NCBI RefSeq assembly: GCF_002930105.1
Contig: NZ_PJRN01000002.1
Span: forward strand, 248,001 to 312,000
Origin: Billgrantia saliphila
GTDB taxonomy: Bacteria; Pseudomonadota; Gammaproteobacteria; Pseudomonadales; Halomonadaceae
Reading direction: 5' to 3'
DNA: 64,000 nucleotides
Part shown: one piece after another, positions 17,794 through 27,181 of the stretch
Layout: each line of letters starts with the position of its first letter
Position numbering within the stretch: the first letter of the stretch is position 1
Made by a program: the position numbers and the translations under genes
Notes under the pieces: model-generated
Told to the model about the DNA's origin: nothing
What the model saw: the letters and a program-made list of their open reading frames with translations, nothing else
Databases searched by the model: none

Positions 17794-19284
17794 TCAATGA
17801 CCGCCCATCAACTTTTCCACCGCGGCGGGGTCATCGTGGATCGCGTAGCGGTCGACGATGGTGGCACTGGCCTCGTTGAGGCCGATCAATTCGACCTCGG
17901 TGCCCTCGCGCCGGAACTTGATCACCACGCGGTCCAGCGTCTGTACGGCGGTAATGTCCCAGAAATGCGCGCGGGAAAGATCGATCGTGACCTTCTCCAA
18001 GGACTCCTTGAAATCGAAGGCATTGCCGAAGCGCTCGGAAGAGGCGAAGAAGACCTGGCCGACCACGCGGTAGATGCGATGGATGCCCTCCTCGACCTCA
18101 TCGGAACCGATGTAGAGGATATTGCCCACCTTGTTGGCGAAGAACATCGCCGCCAACAGCACGCCGACGAACACGCCGATGGCCAGGTTATGGGTGCCCA
18201 CGGTCACCGCCACGGTGGCCAGCATCACGATATTGGTGCTGAGGGGATGCTTCTTGAGATCGCGGATCGAGGCCCAGCTGAAGGTGCCGATGGAAACCAT
18301 GATCATCACCGCCACCAGCGCCGCCATGGGAATCTGCGAAACCCAGTCGGCAAGGAATACCACCATGATAAGCAGGACCACGCCGGCGACGAATGTGGAG
18401 AGCCGCCCGCGTCCGCCCGACTTCACGTTGATTACCGACTGGCCGATCATCGCGCAGCCGGCCATGCCGCCCAGCAGGCCGGAGCCGATGTTGGCGATGC
18501 CCTGCCCCTTGCACTCGCGGTTCTTGTCGCTCGGGGTATCGGTCAGGTCGTCGACGATGGTGGCGGTCATCATCGACTCCAGCAGGCCCACCACGGCGAG
18601 CATGACGGAGGTCGGCAGGATGATCCACAGGGTCTCGAGGGTCAGCGGCACGTCGGGCCACAGGAATACGGGCAGGGTGTCGGGCAGCTCGCCCATGTCG
18701 CCCACGCTGCGAATGTCCATGCCGCTGATCATGTAGACGGCAGTCAGCACCACGATGCAGACCAGCGGGGAAGGTATCGTCTTGCCGATCTTGGGTACGT
18801 AGGGAAACAGATAGATGATGCCGAGCCCGACCAGGGTCATGGCATACACATGCCAGGTCACGCCGGTGAGCTCGGGCAGCTGTGCCATGAAGATCAGGAT
18901 CGCCAGGGCATTGACGAAGCCCGTCACCACCGAGCGCGAGACGAAGCGCATCAGCTCGGCCAGCTTCAGGTAGCCGGCTACGATCTGCAGCACCCCGGTG
19001 AGCAGGGTGGCAGCCAGCAGGTACTCGAGGCCGTGGTCGCGCACCAGGGTGACCATCAGCAGCGCCATGGCGCCGGTGGCGGCTGAGATCATTCCCGGAC
19101 GCCCGCCGGTGAAGGCGATCACCACCGCGATGCAGAAGGAGGCGTAGAGACCCACCTTGGGGTCGACGCCGGCAATGATGGAGAAGGCGATGGCCTCGGG
19201 AATCAGGGCCAAGGCGACCACGATACCGGCGAGGGAGTCGCCCTTGATATTGGAGAACCAGTCTTGCTTGATGGATCGGAACAT
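17794..19284 (-). CDS. SulP-family inorganic anion transporter with STAS domain
   Basis: Inner-membrane SLC26/SulP protein of 496 residues. The membrane part (about 15-390) starts with [25 protein letters not shown], the SulP signature, and includes [28 protein letters not shown] cut across motif TM8-10. A cytoplasmic STAS domain closes the chain ([20 protein letters not shown]). Substrates in the family include bicarbonate, sulfate and dicarboxylates, and sequence alone does not decide. It probably forms a transcription unit with the tandem Usp gene behind it. Confidence 0.92.
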   Translation of the reverse strand: MFRSIKQDWFSNIKGDSLAGIVVALALIPEAIAFSIIAGVDPKVGLYASFCIAVVIAFTGGRPGMISAATGAMALLMVTLVRDHGLEYLLAATLLTGVLQIVAGYLKLAELMRFVSRSVVTGFVNALAILIFMAQLPELTGVTWHVYAMTLVGLGIIYLFPYVPKIGKTIPSPLVCIVVLTAVYMISGMDIRSVGDMGELPDTLPVFLWPDVPLTLETLWIILPTSVMLAVVGLLESMMTATIVDDLTDTPSDKNRECKGQGIANIGSGLLGGMAGCAMIGQSVINVKSGGRGRLSTFVAGVVLLIMVVFLADWVSQIPMAALVAVMIMVSIGTFSWASIRDLKKHPLSTNIVMLATVAVTVGTHNLAIGVFVGVLLAAMFFANKVGNILYIGSDEVEEGIHRIYRVVGQVFFASSERFGNAFDFKESLEKVTIDLSRAHFWDITAVQTLDRVVIKFRREGTEVELIGLNEASATIVDRYAIHDDPAAVEKLMGGH

Positions 19285-19600
19285 TCTTCGGTCCAGTAGG
19301 ATGGGATGTTATGCCAGATAGCGTCAGGGGTCGTTCGGGCACCCTCCCGGACATGCGCCGATGACGGCGTGACGTTGGGAGCAGCCAATGTGAAGCGTCG
19401 GATTGGGTCAGGCAGCCCGGAGCATCAGCATGATGTCGGGCGGTGACGTGCCGGTGACGGCAGCGTCGAGGAAGGGAGCACTAGGGTGGCGTGGCCAGCC
19501 CGGTCGGAGGAGTCAGCACGTTGTGTCGCATCCATGGCCAGAGACTTGGGCGGCCTAGACTTTCGTCTAACCCTCGAGCCCGATGATAGGAGGCCGAATA
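19285..19600. other. 316-bp gene-free stretch between sulP and the EamA gene
   Basis: No convincing coding frame on either strand. It must contain the sulP promoter (read leftwards) and the end of the EamA transcript. One small inverted repeat, TAGAC-TTTC-GTCTA at 19556-19569, is visible; it has no T-run and could be an operator half or chance. Confidence 0.5.
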
Positions 19601-20518
19601 CTAACAGAGTTCTCCCCCTGCTGCACCCCGGCCCCGCAGACGCCGTTCGATGCGACGCTCGTAGAGCCCCTTGGCCAACAGCGTACCGAGCACCAGGGCA
19701 CCGCCCATGAGCGCTACCGGCACCGGGCGTTCGCCGAGTATCCACCACACCCAGAGTGTGCCCACCACCACCTCCAGCAGCATCAGCAGGCCCACCTCGG
19801 CCGCCGGCAGGTAGAGCGGGCCGCGCTGGATCAGGGTGAACCCCAGCGGCAGGATGACCAGGCACAGCAGCACCAGCAGCACCAGACTGTCGGCCGGCGG
19901 TAGGGCGAGCCCGTCGCCGGCCAGGCCGAACAGCGCCGCCACGGCCGCGACGATCAACCCGGAAAGAGTCAGCATGGGGCTCATGTCGACGCCGGGGCGG
20001 GTACGGCAGAGTGTGAAGTTGGCCGCCAGTGCCGTCGCCGCCAGCAGGGCGAAGCCGTTGCCGATCCAGGAGCCCGCCCCGGCGTCATCGAGCACAATCA
20101 GCGAAGTGCCGAGCAGACACAGCCAGATCGCCAGCCAGGTACGCCGCGGCAAGCGCTCGCCGAGGAACAGCCGCGAGAGCAGCGCGGCGATAAGCGGCGC
20201 CCCGGCCAGGATCATCAACACGTTGCCGCCCTTGGTGTATTGGTTGCCGAGCACGAAGCCGAAGGTCGAGAAGCTGAACAGCAACGCCACGCCGATGCCG
20301 GTCCCGCCGCAGCGACGATAGGCCTCGAACGTACCGCCACCGTGGCGGGCGAGCATGATGACGACGAAGCCAAGCGCAGTGAGCAAGCCCCGCCAGACCA
20401 GGATCTCGCTGTCGGGCAGACCGATCAGCTTGATCAACAGGGCATCGGGCGAAATGATCAGGGCACCGCCGCCGGTCATGAGCAGACCCTGCTGGCGGTG
20501 CGAAAGGGAGTGGAACAA
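19601..20518 (-). CDS. EamA/DMT-family transporter
   Basis: Inner-membrane drug/metabolite transporter of about 305 residues with ten predicted spans in two EamA halves. Examples are GTGIGVALLFSFSTFGFVLG in the first half and LLMLLEVVVGTLWVWWILGERP, the typical end of the second. A TTG start at 20518 gives a short cytoplasmic N-terminus before span 1, with GAGG upstream; ATG 20479 would begin inside span 1. It lies 65 bp behind the slipin gene on the same strand. A 9-bp hairpin at the junction covers this gene's ribosome site. Substrate unknown. Confidence 0.82.
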   Translation of the reverse strand: MFHSLSHRQQGLLMTGGGALIISPDALLIKLIGLPDSEILVWRGLLTALGFVVIMLARHGGGTFEAYRRCGGTGIGVALLFSFSTFGFVLGNQYTKGGNVLMILAGAPLIAALLSRLFLGERLPRRTWLAIWLCLLGTSLIVLDDAGAGSWIGNGFALLAATALAANFTLCRTRPGVDMSPMLTLSGLIVAAVAALFGLAGDGLALPPADSLVLLVLLCLVILPLGFTLIQRGPLYLPAAEVGLLMLLEVVVGTLWVWWILGERPVPVALMGGALVLGTLLAKGLYERRIERRLRGRGAAGGELC

Positions 20519-20546
20519 GGCGACCTCGTCTTCCGTCAGGTCGCCT
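20518..20546 (-). promoter_or_regulatory. Hairpin over the EamA ribosome site
   Basis: AGGCGACCT and AGGTCGCCT form a perfect 9-bp stem with an 11-base loop between the slipin stop and the EamA start. On the minus-strand RNA the second arm contains the GAGG ribosome site. It could be a weak terminator or an RNA element reducing EamA translation. Confidence 0.45.
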
Positions 20547-20583
20547 CAGGATGCCACGCCGGCACGGGCATGACACGTCGAAC

Positions 20584-21387
20584 TCAGCCCTCGCCGAGGT
20601 CGCTCGGTCTTGCGCCGGCGTTTCTGGCCTGGGCCGCCGGCGAGGCCTGCATGTGCTTGAACGCCTCCATGATGTCCATCGGCAGCGGGAAGACGATAGT
20701 CGAGGCGTTCTTGTTGCTCATGTCGCTCATGGTCTGCAGGTAGCGCAGCTGCAGCGCGGCGGAGTTCTCGGCCATCACGTTGGCCGCCTCGACCAGCTTC
20801 TTCGACGCCTGCAGCTCGCCCTCGGCGTGGATCACCTTGGCGCGACGTTCGCGCTCGGCCTCGGCCTGGCGGGCGATGGCGCGGATCATGCTCTCGTCCA
20901 GGTCGACATGCTTGATCTCGACGTTGGCCACCTTGATGCCCCACTCCTCGGTCTGGGCGTCGATGATCTCCTGGATGTCGTCGTTGAGCTTGTCGCGCTC
21001 GGAGAGCATTTCGTCGAGGTCGTGCTTGCCCAGCACCGAGCGCAGCGTGGTCTGGGCCAGCTGGCTGGTGGCGACAGTGAAGTTCTCGACCTGGATGATC
21101 GCCTTCTCCGGGTCGACCACGCGAAAGTAAAGCACCGCATTGACCTTGACAGTGACGTTGTCCTGGGAGATGACGTCCTGCTCCGGCACGTCCATGGTGA
21201 TCACGCGCAGGTCGACCACGCTCATCTGCTGGATGCCGGGGATGACGATGATCAGCCCCGGTCCCTTCACCGACTGGAAGCGGCCGAGGAAAAAGATCAC
21301 GCCGCGCTTGTACTCGGGCAGGATCCGTATCGAGGCCGCGAGCAACATGACCAGTAGCACTACCGGCACGAGGTAGGAAATCATCAT
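20584..21387 (-). CDS. Slipin (stomatin-like SPFH/band 7 membrane protein)
   Basis: 267-residue membrane-anchored SPFH protein: one N-terminal span ([19 protein letters not shown]), then the band 7 domain ([57 protein letters not shown]), then a charged coiled-coil region ([19 protein letters not shown]) used for oligomerisation. The start ATGATG follows AAGGAGA. It lies 50 bp downstream of an NfeD ClpP-class protease gene; the slipin-NfeD pair is conserved in bacteria and archaea, and the archaeal protease cleaves the stomatin C-terminus. A role in membrane quality control is inferred from the family. Confidence 0.92.
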   Translation of the reverse strand: MMISYLVPVVLLVMLLAASIRILPEYKRGVIFFLGRFQSVKGPGLIIVIPGIQQMSVVDLRVITMDVPEQDVISQDNVTVKVNAVLYFRVVDPEKAIIQVENFTVATSQLAQTTLRSVLGKHDLDEMLSERDKLNDDIQEIIDAQTEEWGIKVANVEIKHVDLDESMIRAIARQAEAERERRAKVIHAEGELQASKKLVEAANVMAENSAALQLRYLQTMSDMSNKNASTIVFPLPMDIMEAFKHMQASPAAQARNAGARPSDLGEG

Positions 21388-21437
21388 GAGCGTTCTCCTT
21401 GATGTGTCATGGACTGGATGGCTTTCGTTGCGATTCG

Positions 21438-22916
21438 TCAGGTTCCTTCGGACGTACGGTTGGCGGGCTCGACCCATAGGGTCAGCCCCTCGACCGCCGT
21501 CACACGCACTTGCTCGCCTCGCCGCAGTGCCCCAGTGCTGTGCGCGTTCCAGCGCTCCCCCTTGAGGCGCACATGGCCCTTGCCCTGGAAGTCTTCCAGC
21601 GCCACGCCCAGGCTGCCGATCAACTGGTCCTGTCCGGTGCGCGCGGGTTTGCGACGCAGCCCGATGAAACGGGTCAGCACCCACAGCATCAGCGCAGCCG
21701 ATAGCAGGGCGATACCGCCGATCAGCGGCAGCGAAACGGCCAGGTGGTCATCATCCATCAGCATCACCGAGCCGATCACGAAGGCGACGATGCCACCGAT
21801 GCCGAGAATGCCGAAGCTGGGCATCAGCGCCTCGCCGACGATCAGCCCCAGCCCCACCAGGATCAATGCCAGACCGGTGTAATCGATCGGCAGCAGCTGA
21901 AAGGCGAACAGGGCGAGCAGCAGCGAGATCACGCCAATGGTGCCCGGTACCAGGCTACCTGGGCTGGACAGCTCGAAGATCAGGCCGTAGAAGCCGATGA
22001 TCATCAGGAAGTAGGCGACATTGGGGTTGGTGATCACCTGCAGCAGACGGGTACGCCAGTCGGGTTCGAAGCGCTCGATGGCAAGATCCGCGGTGTCGAG
22101 GGTGCGCTCGCCATGCTCCATTACCACCTCGCGGCCGTCGATTTGCGCGAGCAGGTCCTCGATGTCGCTTGCCACCACGTCGATCACGTTCTGTTCCAAC
22201 GCCTCGCGAGAGGTCAGGTTGACCGCCTCGCGCACCGCCTCCTCGGCCCAGTCGGCATTGCGATCGTGGCGTTCGGCCAGACTTCGGATGTAATAGACGG
22301 CGTCCTCCAGCACCTTGCGCTCCATGGCGGTCTCGCCGCGCCGGCGTGTATCGGTCGGCTCACCCTCGGCATCCGCCTCATCCTCCTCGGTGCCATTACC
22401 CGCCTCTTCACCGCTGGCCTCTTCACCGTTTGCCTCGTCATCGCCAGGCGCCTCTTCCTCGGGAGGGTCCATGCCAGGCAGTCCACCACCTCCCATCTGC
22501 ACGGGAGTGGCGGACCCCAGGTGGGTGGCCGGCGCCATGGCGGCGACATGGCTGCCGTAGAGCAGGTAGGTGCCGGCGCTGGCGGCTCGCGCCCCGCTGG
22601 GAGACACGTAGATGGCGACGGGCACCGGCGAGGTGAGCATGGCGCGGATCATGTCGCGCATGGTGGCGTCCAGCCCGCCCGGCGTATCCATCTGCACGAT
22701 CACGATCTCGGCTTCGCGCTCGGCGGCACGGCGCAGGCCGCGCTCGAAATAGTCGCCAACGGCCGGCCCGATGGCACCCTCTACCGTCATCACCTGGACG
22801 ACGCGCTCACTCTCCTGGGCCTGGGTGTGCCAGGCCAACAACCCGCCAATGGCCAGGAACAGCAGACTGGCCAGCAGTACGAGGCGATGCGAGCAGGCAG
22901 CACGGAATGCGCTCAT
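21438..22916 (-). CDS. NfeD-family membrane-bound serine protease (ClpP class)
   Basis: 492 residues. Signal-anchor at 11-32, periplasmic ClpP-like protease domain (about 38-240), membrane spans (about 290-420) and a C-terminal NfeD OB-fold (about 430-485, [20 protein letters not shown]). By comparison with the archaeal homologue, the catalytic dyad would be Ser113 in [14 protein letters not shown] and Lys201 in [14 protein letters not shown] strongly acidic Glu/Asp/Gly-rich stretch (about residues 150-190) interrupts the domain between the two. ATG 22916 starts directly before the signal segment. First gene of an operon with the slipin. Confidence 0.9.
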   Translation of the reverse strand: MSAFRAACSHRLVLLASLLFLAIGGLLAWHTQAQESERVVQVMTVEGAIGPAVGDYFERGLRRAAEREAEIVIVQMDTPGGLDATMRDMIRAMLTSPVPVAIYVSPSGARAASAGTYLLYGSHVAAMAPATHLGSATPVQMGGGGLPGMDPPEEEAPGDDEANGEEASGEEAGNGTEEDEADAEGEPTDTRRRGETAMERKVLEDAVYYIRSLAERHDRNADWAEEAVREAVNLTSREALEQNVIDVVASDIEDLLAQIDGREVVMEHGERTLDTADLAIERFEPDWRTRLLQVITNPNVAYFLMIIGFYGLIFELSSPGSLVPGTIGVISLLLALFAFQLLPIDYTGLALILVGLGLIVGEALMPSFGILGIGGIVAFVIGSVMLMDDDHLAVSLPLIGGIALLSAALMLWVLTRFIGLRRKPARTGQDQLIGSLGVALEDFQGKGHVRLKGERWNAHSTGALRRGEQVRVTAVEGLTLWVEPANRTSEGT

Positions 22917-23089
22917 GTTGGCCTTCCCTCGGGTCGCGATGACGGTATGCTTGAGTAGCCCCGGCAATGATTCAGCTTGTGCCGATTTCAGGTTAGCAGG
23001 CCCGACCATGCAGCGCAGAGCCAAGCGGAGCGCCGCGCGCACAGGGGACATTCACGGCACGGCCGAAACCATCGAGAAGGAGCGCGACG

Positions 23090-24295
23090 ATGCCCAAGCG
23101 CACGTTCACCGCGATACTCGCCTTATCACTCGGCGCCCCGTTGCCGGCTCAGGCCGACGACTGGCAAGCGGTGCTCGACGAGGCCCGAGGCCAGACCGTC
23201 TATTGGCACGCCTGGGCGGGCGATACGCGCGTCAACGACTACATCGGCTGGGTGACGCGTCGCGTACGCACCGAGCACGGCATTGAGCTCCGGCACGTCA
23301 AGATCGACGACACCGGCTCCGCCGTCTCCCGAGTGCTGGCTGAATACAGTGCCGACAACCACGACGACGGCAGCGTCGACCTCGTCTGGATCAATGGAGA
23401 GAACTTCGCCGCCATGCGCGAGAACGACCTGCTCTTCGGTCCCTTCGCCGAACGGCTGCCGAACTTCACACTGACCCGGCCCGAGCACAACCCTGAAGTG
23501 GTGACCGATTTCACGCTGCCTACGCAGGGCTACGAATCGCCCTGGGGCAAGGCGCAGATCACCTTCTATTACGACGCCGAGGCGCTCGGGGAAGATCCGC
23601 CAGGAAGCATGGCGGAGATCCTTGCCTGGGCCGAAGAGCATCCCGGACACTTTACCTATCCGCGCATTCCCGACTTCCTCGGCAGCACTTTCCTCAAGCA
23701 GGCGCTGATCGCCCTGACCGAAGATGCCGATGCGCTCTACTCCCCGGTGGCACAGAGCGACTTCGAGGCCGTCACCGAGCCCCTGTGGGAATATCTGGAT
23801 GCCCTGCACCCCCATCTGTGGCGCAGCGGCCGGCAGTTCCCCGCCTCCGGCCCCGAGATGCGCCGCCTAATGGCCGACGGCGAGCTGACGCTTGCCTTCA
23901 CCTTCAACCCGGCTGAGCCTGCCGCCGCCGTGGCCGACTTCGAACTGCCCGCCTCGACCCGCAGCTACGTGCTCGACGGCGGCACCCTGGGCAACGTGCA
24001 CTTCGTCGCCATTCCCTTCAATTCTCCACACAAGGCAGGCGCCATGGCGGTGGCAAACTTCCTGCTCTCGCCCGAGGCCCAGGCGCGCAAGCAGGATATT
24101 TCGGTGTGGGGCGACCCCACCGTGCTCGACGTGGTACGCCTCGACGACGGTAGCCGCGCCCTCTTCGAACAGGCATCCGACAACCCCGCCCTGCTGGCCC
24201 CCGAGGCCCTGGCCGAGACCTTGCCGGAACCCCACCCGAGCTGGATGGGAACGCTGCAGGAAGCTTGGCAGGCGCGATACGTCGGCGCGCCCTGA
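23090..24295 (+). CDS. ynjB: YnjB-type ABC transporter substrate-binding protein
   Basis: Exported binding protein of 401 residues with a signal peptide ending LPAQA-DD. Mature sequence matches the YnjB family: VYWHAWAGDTRVNDYIGWV, VDLVWINGENFAAM, and SPWGKAQITFYYDAE. ATG 23090 follows AAGGAGCG. The next two genes start inside the preceding stop codons, giving a ynjBCD operon as in E. coli. The E. coli system has no firmly established substrate, so none is assigned here. Confidence 0.9.
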   Translation: MPKRTFTAILALSLGAPLPAQADDWQAVLDEARGQTVYWHAWAGDTRVNDYIGWVTRRVRTEHGIELRHVKIDDTGSAVSRVLAEYSADNHDDGSVDLVWINGENFAAMRENDLLFGPFAERLPNFTLTRPEHNPEVVTDFTLPTQGYESPWGKAQITFYYDAEALGEDPPGSMAEILAWAEEHPGHFTYPRIPDFLGSTFLKQALIALTEDADALYSPVAQSDFEAVTEPLWEYLDALHPHLWRSGRQFPASGPEMRRLMADGELTLAFTFNPAEPAAAVADFELPASTRSYVLDGGTLGNVHFVAIPFNSPHKAGAMAVANFLLSPEAQARKQDISVWGDPTVLDVVRLDDGSRALFEQASDNPALLAPEALAETLPEPHPSWMGTLQEAWQARYVGAP

Positions 24296-25986
24296 TGCTG
24301 CGCTTCGCCCCGGCGCTGATCGTCACGCTGCTGGTCGGCCCGATACTCGCCGGGCTGGCCATGGCACTGCTGCCCGCCTTCGGCTACCTGCCGGCACTGG
24401 GCGGCGAGCGCTTGAGCCTCGAACCCTGGCATGAACTGTTCGCCCAGCCGGGGCTGGCTCGCTCGGTGGCGGTCAGCTTCGCCAGCGGCCTGGTCACCGC
24501 GGCCGTATCGCTCGTCGTGGTGCTGGCGTTCCTGGCCGGCGTGTCGGGCAGCCGACTGGATCGCTGGATTCAGCAGCTGGTGACGCCGCTGCTCTCCCTT
24601 CCCCACGCCGCCGCGGCCTTCGGCCTGGCCTTTCTGATCGCACCTTCAGGGTTGGTGGCGCGGCTGCTCTCGCCGGAGTTGACCGGCTGGGAGCGTCCAC
24701 CCGACCTGCTCATCGTCCAGGATCCCTGGGGACTCGCCTTGATGCTGGGGCTGGTAATCAAGGAGATTCCCTTCCTGCTGCTGATGTGCCTCGCCGCCCT
24801 GCCGCAGCTCGACCCCGGCCGGCACGTGGCCATGGCACGCTCGCTCGGCTACCGCCCGACGACGGCCTGGCTCAAGGTAGTGGCCCCTGCGCTCTATCCC
24901 TTGATACGCCTGCCGGTCTATGCGGTGATCGCCTTTGCCACCTCGGTGGTGGACGTCGCCATTATCCTCGGCCCCACGTTGCCACCGACGCTTGCCGTGT
25001 CGATTCTCGACTGGTACCACGACCCCGACCTGAGCCGGCGCTTCATGGCTTCGGCCGGTGCCGTCCTGCAGCTCGGCGTCACGGCCTCAGCGCTGCTCAC
25101 CTGGTGGTGCCTGGAACGGCTCGTCGCCCGGCTGGGACGCCACTGGCTCGAGCGAGGTTCGCGAAGCTGTGCGGATAGGCCGCTGCGCCTGGCGGGCAAG
25201 AGCCTGATCCTGCTCGCCGCCTTCGCCGCCTTCGCCGGCCTCGCCGGCCTGGCGCTCAATTCCGTGGCGGGCTTCTGGCGGTTTCCTGACGCCCTGCCCC
25301 AGGGCTTCACCGCAGTGCATTGGTTGCGCGCCCTGCCATCGCTTACGGGACCGGCGACAGCCACGATGATCGTCGCTATCTGTGCCACGCTGGTCGCCCT
25401 GGCGTTGACGCTCGCGGCGCTGGAGAACGAACAGCGCAGTGACCGCCACCCGGCCCAGGGGCGACTCTTCTCGGCCCTGGGATTGCTCTACCTGCCCCTG
25501 ATCGTGCCGCAGATTGCCTTTCTGTTCGGCCTGGTCGTGGTGATGGAGACGCTGGGTACACGACACCGACTCGGGCTGGTGATCTTCGGCCATATACTGT
25601 TCGTGCTGCCCTACGTGTTCCTGTCACTGTCGGAAGCCTACCGCCGTTTCGATCCGCGCTGGTCGCAGCTCGCCCTTACCCTAGGGAGCTCGCCCAACGG
25701 TGCCTTCTGGCGAGTACGGCTTCCCATGCTGCTGGCGCCACTGCTCACTGCCGCCGCCGTGGGGCTTGCCGTCAGCATTGGCCAGTATCTGCCGACTCTG
25801 CTGCTCGGGGCCGGCCGTATCGCCACCGTCACCACCGAGGCGGTATCCCTCGCCGCCGGCGGCAACCGCCGCGTGATCGGGGTCTGGGCGCTGGTCCAGG
25901 CAAGCCTGCCACTGATCGGCTTCGTCATCGCCATCGGCATTCCCCGCCTGCTATGGGCGAATCGCCGCGGCCTGCAAGGAGCGTAA
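24295..25986 (+). CDS. ynjC: YnjC-type fused double-domain ABC permease
   Basis: 563-residue inner-membrane permease with two binding-protein-dependent permease halves (about 55-275 and 355-555). The EAA-type coupling loops are visible as HVAMARSLGYRPTTAWLKVV in the first half and RWSQLALTLGSSPNGAFWRV in the second. Two-in-one architecture is typical of YnjC. The start at 24295 overlaps the ynjB stop (TGATG); a start 30 bases further up would overlap ynjB more. Confidence 0.9.
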   Translation: MLRFAPALIVTLLVGPILAGLAMALLPAFGYLPALGGERLSLEPWHELFAQPGLARSVAVSFASGLVTAAVSLVVVLAFLAGVSGSRLDRWIQQLVTPLLSLPHAAAAFGLAFLIAPSGLVARLLSPELTGWERPPDLLIVQDPWGLALMLGLVIKEIPFLLLMCLAALPQLDPGRHVAMARSLGYRPTTAWLKVVAPALYPLIRLPVYAVIAFATSVVDVAIILGPTLPPTLAVSILDWYHDPDLSRRFMASAGAVLQLGVTASALLTWWCLERLVARLGRHWLERGSRSCADRPLRLAGKSLILLAAFAAFAGLAGLALNSVAGFWRFPDALPQGFTAVHWLRALPSLTGPATATMIVAICATLVALALTLAALENEQRSDRHPAQGRLFSALGLLYLPLIVPQIAFLFGLVVVMETLGTRHRLGLVIFGHILFVLPYVFLSLSEAYRRFDPRWSQLALTLGSSPNGAFWRVRLPMLLAPLLTAAAVGLAVSIGQYLPTLLLGAGRIATVTTEAVSLAAGGNRRVIGVWALVQASLPLIGFVIAIGIPRLLWANRRGLQGA

Positions 25987-26633
25987 TGAACAATCAAGCG
26001 CCTCATTCGCTGGAGCTGCGAGACATCGAGATCCGTCTGGACGGCAAGCTCATGGTCGCGCTCGACGCCACCGTCGGCCCCGGCGAAACACTTACCTTGA
26101 TGGGCCCCTCCGGCTCAGGAAAATCGACCCTGCTCGCCTTTCTCGCGGGCTTCCTGCCGCCCGCCTTCGAGGCACGTGGCCGCGTCGTCCTGAGTGGCCA
26201 CGACATCACCGAGCTACCAGCGGAGCATCGTGGGATTGGCTTGCTGTTTCAGGACCCCTTGCTGTTTCCGCATCTGTCGGTTGCCGGCAATCTGCGCTTC
26301 GGCCTGCCCCGCTGCATGTCCAACAGAGCGGAACATATCCAGCGGGCCCTGGCTGACGTGGGCCTGGCGGGCTACGGCGAGCGAGATCCGGCCACCCTCT
26401 CCGGCGGCCAGAAGGCACGCGTCGCCCTGATGCGCCTGCTGCTGTCGGCTCCCAGCGCGGTACTGCTCGACGAACCCTTCTCCAAACTCGACACCGAGCT
26501 GCGTGACGAGATGCGGCGCCTCGCTTTCTCGCATCTGCAGGCTGCCGGCCTGCCGAGCCTTTTGGTAACGCACGACAGGGAAGACGCCAATGCAGTCGCA
26601 GGTGCGGTCATCGAGTTGAGTGGAGGAAGATGA
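25986..26633 (+). CDS. ynjD: YnjD-type ABC transporter ATP-binding protein
   Basis: 215-residue ATPase: Walker A GPSGSGKST near residue 39, Q-loop GLLFQDPLLFPHLSV, signature LSGGQKARVALMR, Walker B AVLLDEPFSKLD, switch His in LLVTHDRED. Its start overlaps the ynjC stop (TAATG). Last gene of the operon; no clear terminator follows, and the next 548 bp are gene-free and comparatively AT-rich. Confidence 0.92.
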   Translation: MNNQAPHSLELRDIEIRLDGKLMVALDATVGPGETLTLMGPSGSGKSTLLAFLAGFLPPAFEARGRVVLSGHDITELPAEHRGIGLLFQDPLLFPHLSVAGNLRFGLPRCMSNRAEHIQRALADVGLAGYGERDPATLSGGQKARVALMRLLLSAPSAVLLDEPFSKLDTELRDEMRRLAFSHLQAAGLPSLLVTHDREDANAVAGAVIELSGGR

Positions 26634-27181
26634 ACCATCAGAAGTCGAGACCAGACGAACGGTGTCACACACGAGCCACTGCATCGGGTTTCGGTGCTGC
26701 GTATAAATAAAACAGTGTTCGCTCTTCTTTTCTTGCTTCAACTCACCAATAACCGCTCATCAATTGGCTTAAAGTTCCCTTTTGCTTCCGACCAATTTCC
26801 TCGACGTTCCTCGTCGCAGGGGGACATGAAGATAGGGTTGCTTCGTTCGGCACAGAGCGAATGCGGTTCAATTTATTCAGGATACGTCGTTCATTGAGCC
26901 AAAAAGCGACAAAAATTGCCGTTTAATATCTCCAGCCTCCGTTCACTTCCCTATCAAAGCCGAAAGCTGGCAATGAGGATGCCTGGACTGCACGATTTGG
27001 CGCCTCCTTTTCCTTCGCCTGATTCGCATAGTTAGGCTATATCTATTCAAGGCCTTAACGGTCCACACTGTCCGCACAATGGTTGCCGCAGGGGAATTTC
27101 GATCGCAAATTCGCGGAACCCGGACAGGGTAGAAGGCTGTCAATAAGACAGCGTTCATCATGACATACAGGGAGGTCGGCC
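26634..27181 (+). promoter_or_regulatory. 548-bp AT-richer leader/promoter region of the glucan-trehalose cluster
   Basis: No convincing gene. The base composition is clearly more AT-rich than the flanking genes. It holds an inverted repeat GAATTT-N7-AAATTC (27094-27112), a short hairpin GCTGTC-AATAA-GACAGC (27136-27152) about 30 bp before glgA, and a CTATATCT box (27037-27044) that could serve as a -10 element of a stress-type promoter. It probably carries the promoter for all nine downstream genes. The individual elements are unproven. Confidence 0.55.

Noticed and set aside
17707..19086. 459-codon plus-strand frame opposite sulP
   Set aside because: His/Asp/Gly-rich antisense translation without recognisable features.
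26694..26897. 67-codon GTG-started frame in the glgA leader, with a hydrophobic N-terminus
   Set aside because: No ribosome site, atypical AT-rich codons, no motif; better explained as non-coding leader.
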